DNA from: Acidobacteriota bacterium
GTDB taxonomy: Bacteria > Acidobacteriota > Terriglobia > Terriglobales > Acidobacteriaceae
Direction of reading: 5' to 3'
Assembly (NCBI GenBank): GCA_021781255.1
Contig: JAJXXG010001130.1
Location: forward strand, 1 to 5,890
DNA length: 5,890 nt
This document shows, in pieces, positions 5,200 to 5,890 of the stretch. The position numbers were made by a program, and so were the translations under genes. Each line of letters begins with the position of its first letter. The stretch's first letter is position 1. Under the pieces are notes generated by a model. The model saw only the letters and a program-made list of their open reading frames with translations. It did not search any database and was not told where the DNA came from.

Positions 5200-5481
5200 C
5201 TAGTGGTCTGGGTCATGGTTCATGGACTGCATCGCGGTTCGTTTACGATCGCCTGCCCGGAATCCGTAATCCCATCCGTGATGCCACCCAAGTACGTAGG
5301 GAACACGCAGAATCGAGTGTGCCAGAGGCTGCTTATTGCAACTTAGTCTGGCTGGAGAGTCGCTGACTCCTTCTGCGAATCCGCGGTTCCAGCCGTGTTT
5401 CCATCCAAGATGGTAGCTGCATCCAAGGCAAACACTGCCTAGGATTGCGGCGCCAATGAGCACGTCAACCAGAAATAGCAT
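5200..5481 (-). CDS. Small membrane-anchored protein with duplicated GW-x-HGW motif, unknown function
   Basis: 93 residues, no family recognised. The N-terminus (residues 2-22, LFLVDVLIGAAILGSVCLGC) is a single hydrophobic segment that should act as an uncleaved membrane anchor. A 16-residue unit follows twice, YHLGWKHGWNRGFAEG (23-38) and YVLGWHHGWDYGFRAG (62-77), identical at 10 positions, all Gly, Trp, His, Tyr, Leu or Phe. The linker has no obvious feature and the tail is charged, with several His and Asp. The ATG at 5479-5481 follows GGGAGGAG, with the purine core 4-6 bases away, a strong signal that sets the start. The regular Gly/aromatic spacing suggests helix packing or a membrane-surface role; this is speculation. 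It lies between transposon remnants, transcribed in the same direction as them. Confidence 0.65.
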   Translation of the reverse strand: MLFLVDVLIGAAILGSVCLGCSYHLGWKHGWNRGFAEGVSDSPARLSCNKQPLAHSILRVPYVLGWHHGWDYGFRAGDRKRTAMQSMNHDPDH

Positions 5482-5649
5482 GACACTCCTCCCTTCATTG
5501 TGCTCGTCGATGTATCCTCATCCTGCGTCACAGGTTGAAAGACGCAATCCCATTTGCCTGATTCTCTCACTTCGCCAAGTCGCTTCAAACTAACCCATAT
5601 ACCTGACTTGGAGCTGATTAGCAACGATTCGGAGAGCTGGGGGCTTTAC
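5482..5649. other. Non-coding gap between IS200-family end and the small membrane protein gene
   Basis: About 170 bases with no supported gene. The minus strand should contain the promoter of the gene ending at 5200, but no convincing -35/-10 pair is visible. A minus-strand open frame through here (to 5439) overlaps the start of the better supported gene and lacks a ribosome binding site, so I treat it as non-coding. Confidence 0.4.
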
Positions 5650-5655
5650 GTTGTG

Positions 5656-5672
5656 AGCCGCTCAAAGCGGCT
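5656..5672. repeat. Hairpin in the predicted IS200/IS605-type right end
   Basis: AGCCGCT-CAA-AGCGGCT: a perfect 7-bp stem with a 3-base loop. It is the outermost of three hairpins after tnpA. Subterminal hairpins of this kind are bound by TnpA as single-stranded DNA in IS200/IS605 elements, so this is the best candidate for the right-end recognition hairpin, with the cleavage site expected just beyond it (below about 5656). Confidence 0.6.
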
Positions 5673-5676
5673 TGAG

Positions 5677-5698
5677 CGGGGTCGCTAACGCGGCCCCG
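5677..5698 (+). terminator. Strong stem-loop after tnpA, possible terminator or IS-end hairpin
   Basis: CGGGGTCGC-TAAC-GCGGCCCCG: a 9-bp stem with a 4-base loop. The single non-Watson-Crick pair is T-G on the plus strand but C-A on the minus strand, so RNA or single-stranded DNA of the plus strand folds better. That argues against it being a terminator for tnpA itself and leaves open blocking of antisense or inward transcription. No T-run follows on either strand. Confidence 0.45.
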
Positions 5699-5709
5699 AC
5701 GTGATTGTG

Positions 5710-5725
5710 GCCGCCTTTCGGCGGC
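5710..5725 (-). repeat. Hairpin overlapping the tnpA stop codon
   Basis: GCCGCC-GAAA-GGCGGC on the minus strand: a perfect 6-bp stem closed by a stable GNRA-type tetraloop (GAAA on this strand). It begins within the TAG stop of tnpA. It could shield the 3' end of the message or be part of the IS right end. Confidence 0.55.
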
Positions 5726-5890
5726 TAGTTCCACATCTGCAGTTGGTCCAGACGCTTGTCCTCTGCCTCTTGGTTGCGGATGTATTCCCGTATCTGCGCC
5801 TCATCGCGTCCCACCGTCGACACGAAATAGCCGCGCGCCCAGAAGTGCTGCCCTGTGAAATTCTGCTTGCGCTCGCCATACGTCCGAGCC
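5725..5890 (-). CDS. tnpA: IS200/IS605-family TnpA (Y1 HUH transposase), C-terminal part
   Basis: The last 54 codons are present and the 5' part lies outside the window; the family is usually about 130-155 residues. TnpA moves its element as single-stranded DNA, cutting at hairpin-flanked ends through a tyrosine linkage. Seen in the sequence: NFTGQHFWARGYFVSTVGRD, the typical strand-turn block before the last helix, then IREYIRNQEAED. In that segment the Tyr is the likely nucleophile and the Gln four residues later the metal-binding partner, as in the Y-x-x-x-Q helix of IS608 TnpA. The HUH motif would be upstream and is not visible. The frame is intact to the TAG at 5725-5727 and the ending RLDQLQMWN is normal for the family. 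A RAYT (REP-associated) relative is possible, but the sequence looks closer to IS200. Confidence 0.92.
   Translation of the reverse strand, partial: ARTYGERKQNFTGQHFWARGYFVSTVGRDEAQIREYIRNQEAEDKRLDQLQMWN

Larger units (their letters stand above)
5650..5890 (-). mobile_element. Right part of an IS200/IS605-family element
   Basis: The 3' part of tnpA followed by three closely spaced hairpins is the usual layout of an IS200-type right end. The element continues past the window edge at 5890. Its right boundary should lie near 5640-5656, just outside the outermost hairpin, but the cleavage tetranucleotide cannot be fixed without the left end. Confidence 0.6.

Noticed and set aside
3202..5210. AGTGGTCTG repeated at 3082-3090 and 5202-5210
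   Set aside because: A 9-base match with unrelated surroundings; expected to occur by chance in a window of this size.
5148..5366. Plus-strand 72-codon frame
   Set aside because: It is antisense to the minus-strand gene at 5200-5481, which has a strong ribosome binding site, a membrane anchor and an internal repeat.
1..5890. CRISPR array, tRNA or rRNA gene
   Set aside because: No regularly spaced direct repeats, and no cloverleaf or rRNA-like conserved segments were seen on either strand.

Overview
The window looks like accessory bacterial DNA at the edge of a vitamin B12 gene cluster. The host cannot be named with confidence. Moderately high GC, purine-rich ribosome binding sites and the mix of insertion sequences (IS110/IS1111, IS256, IS4, IS200/IS605) would suit an acidobacterium or a proteobacterium; this is only an impression.

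Positions 1-1230 hold the start of a cobalamin operon, all on the minus strand: a sigma70-type promoter (1201-1230), a cobalamin riboswitch (1043-1193) whose 5' end nearly coincides with the predicted transcription start, cobU (360-914), and the first 121 codons of cobB/cbiA (1-363), which overlaps cobU by 4 bases. Cobalamin level probably controls both genes through the riboswitch.

Positions 1395-2740 are one apparently intact IS1111-group (IS110 family) insertion sequence. It has perfect 17-bp subterminal inverted repeats, a 339-residue DEDD/serine recombinase gene and a non-coding 3' segment. That segment folds, on the recombinase strand, into a 5' hairpin followed by two guide-bearing stem-loops. 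The first loop matches the DNA on both sides of the insertion; the second matches the two ends of the element. This reads as a complete bridge RNA (seekRNA), and it lets the pre-insertion target be reconstructed as GATGAC-CT-GCCCC. It is the most interesting content of the window. Joining the flanks also restores a short open frame of unknown reality.

Positions 2741-3480 hold a non-coding stretch and a small gene (3154-3411) for an 85-residue protein with two membrane segments. Positions 3483-5069 are a scar of dead transposons: a 5'-truncated, frameshifted IS256-family transposase joined to an IS4-family transposase remnant with three stops and three frameshifts. Positions 5200-5481 encode a small membrane-anchored protein carrying a duplicated Gly/Trp/His motif. 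The window ends in the 3' part of an IS200/IS605-family tnpA gene followed by three hairpins, probably its right end.
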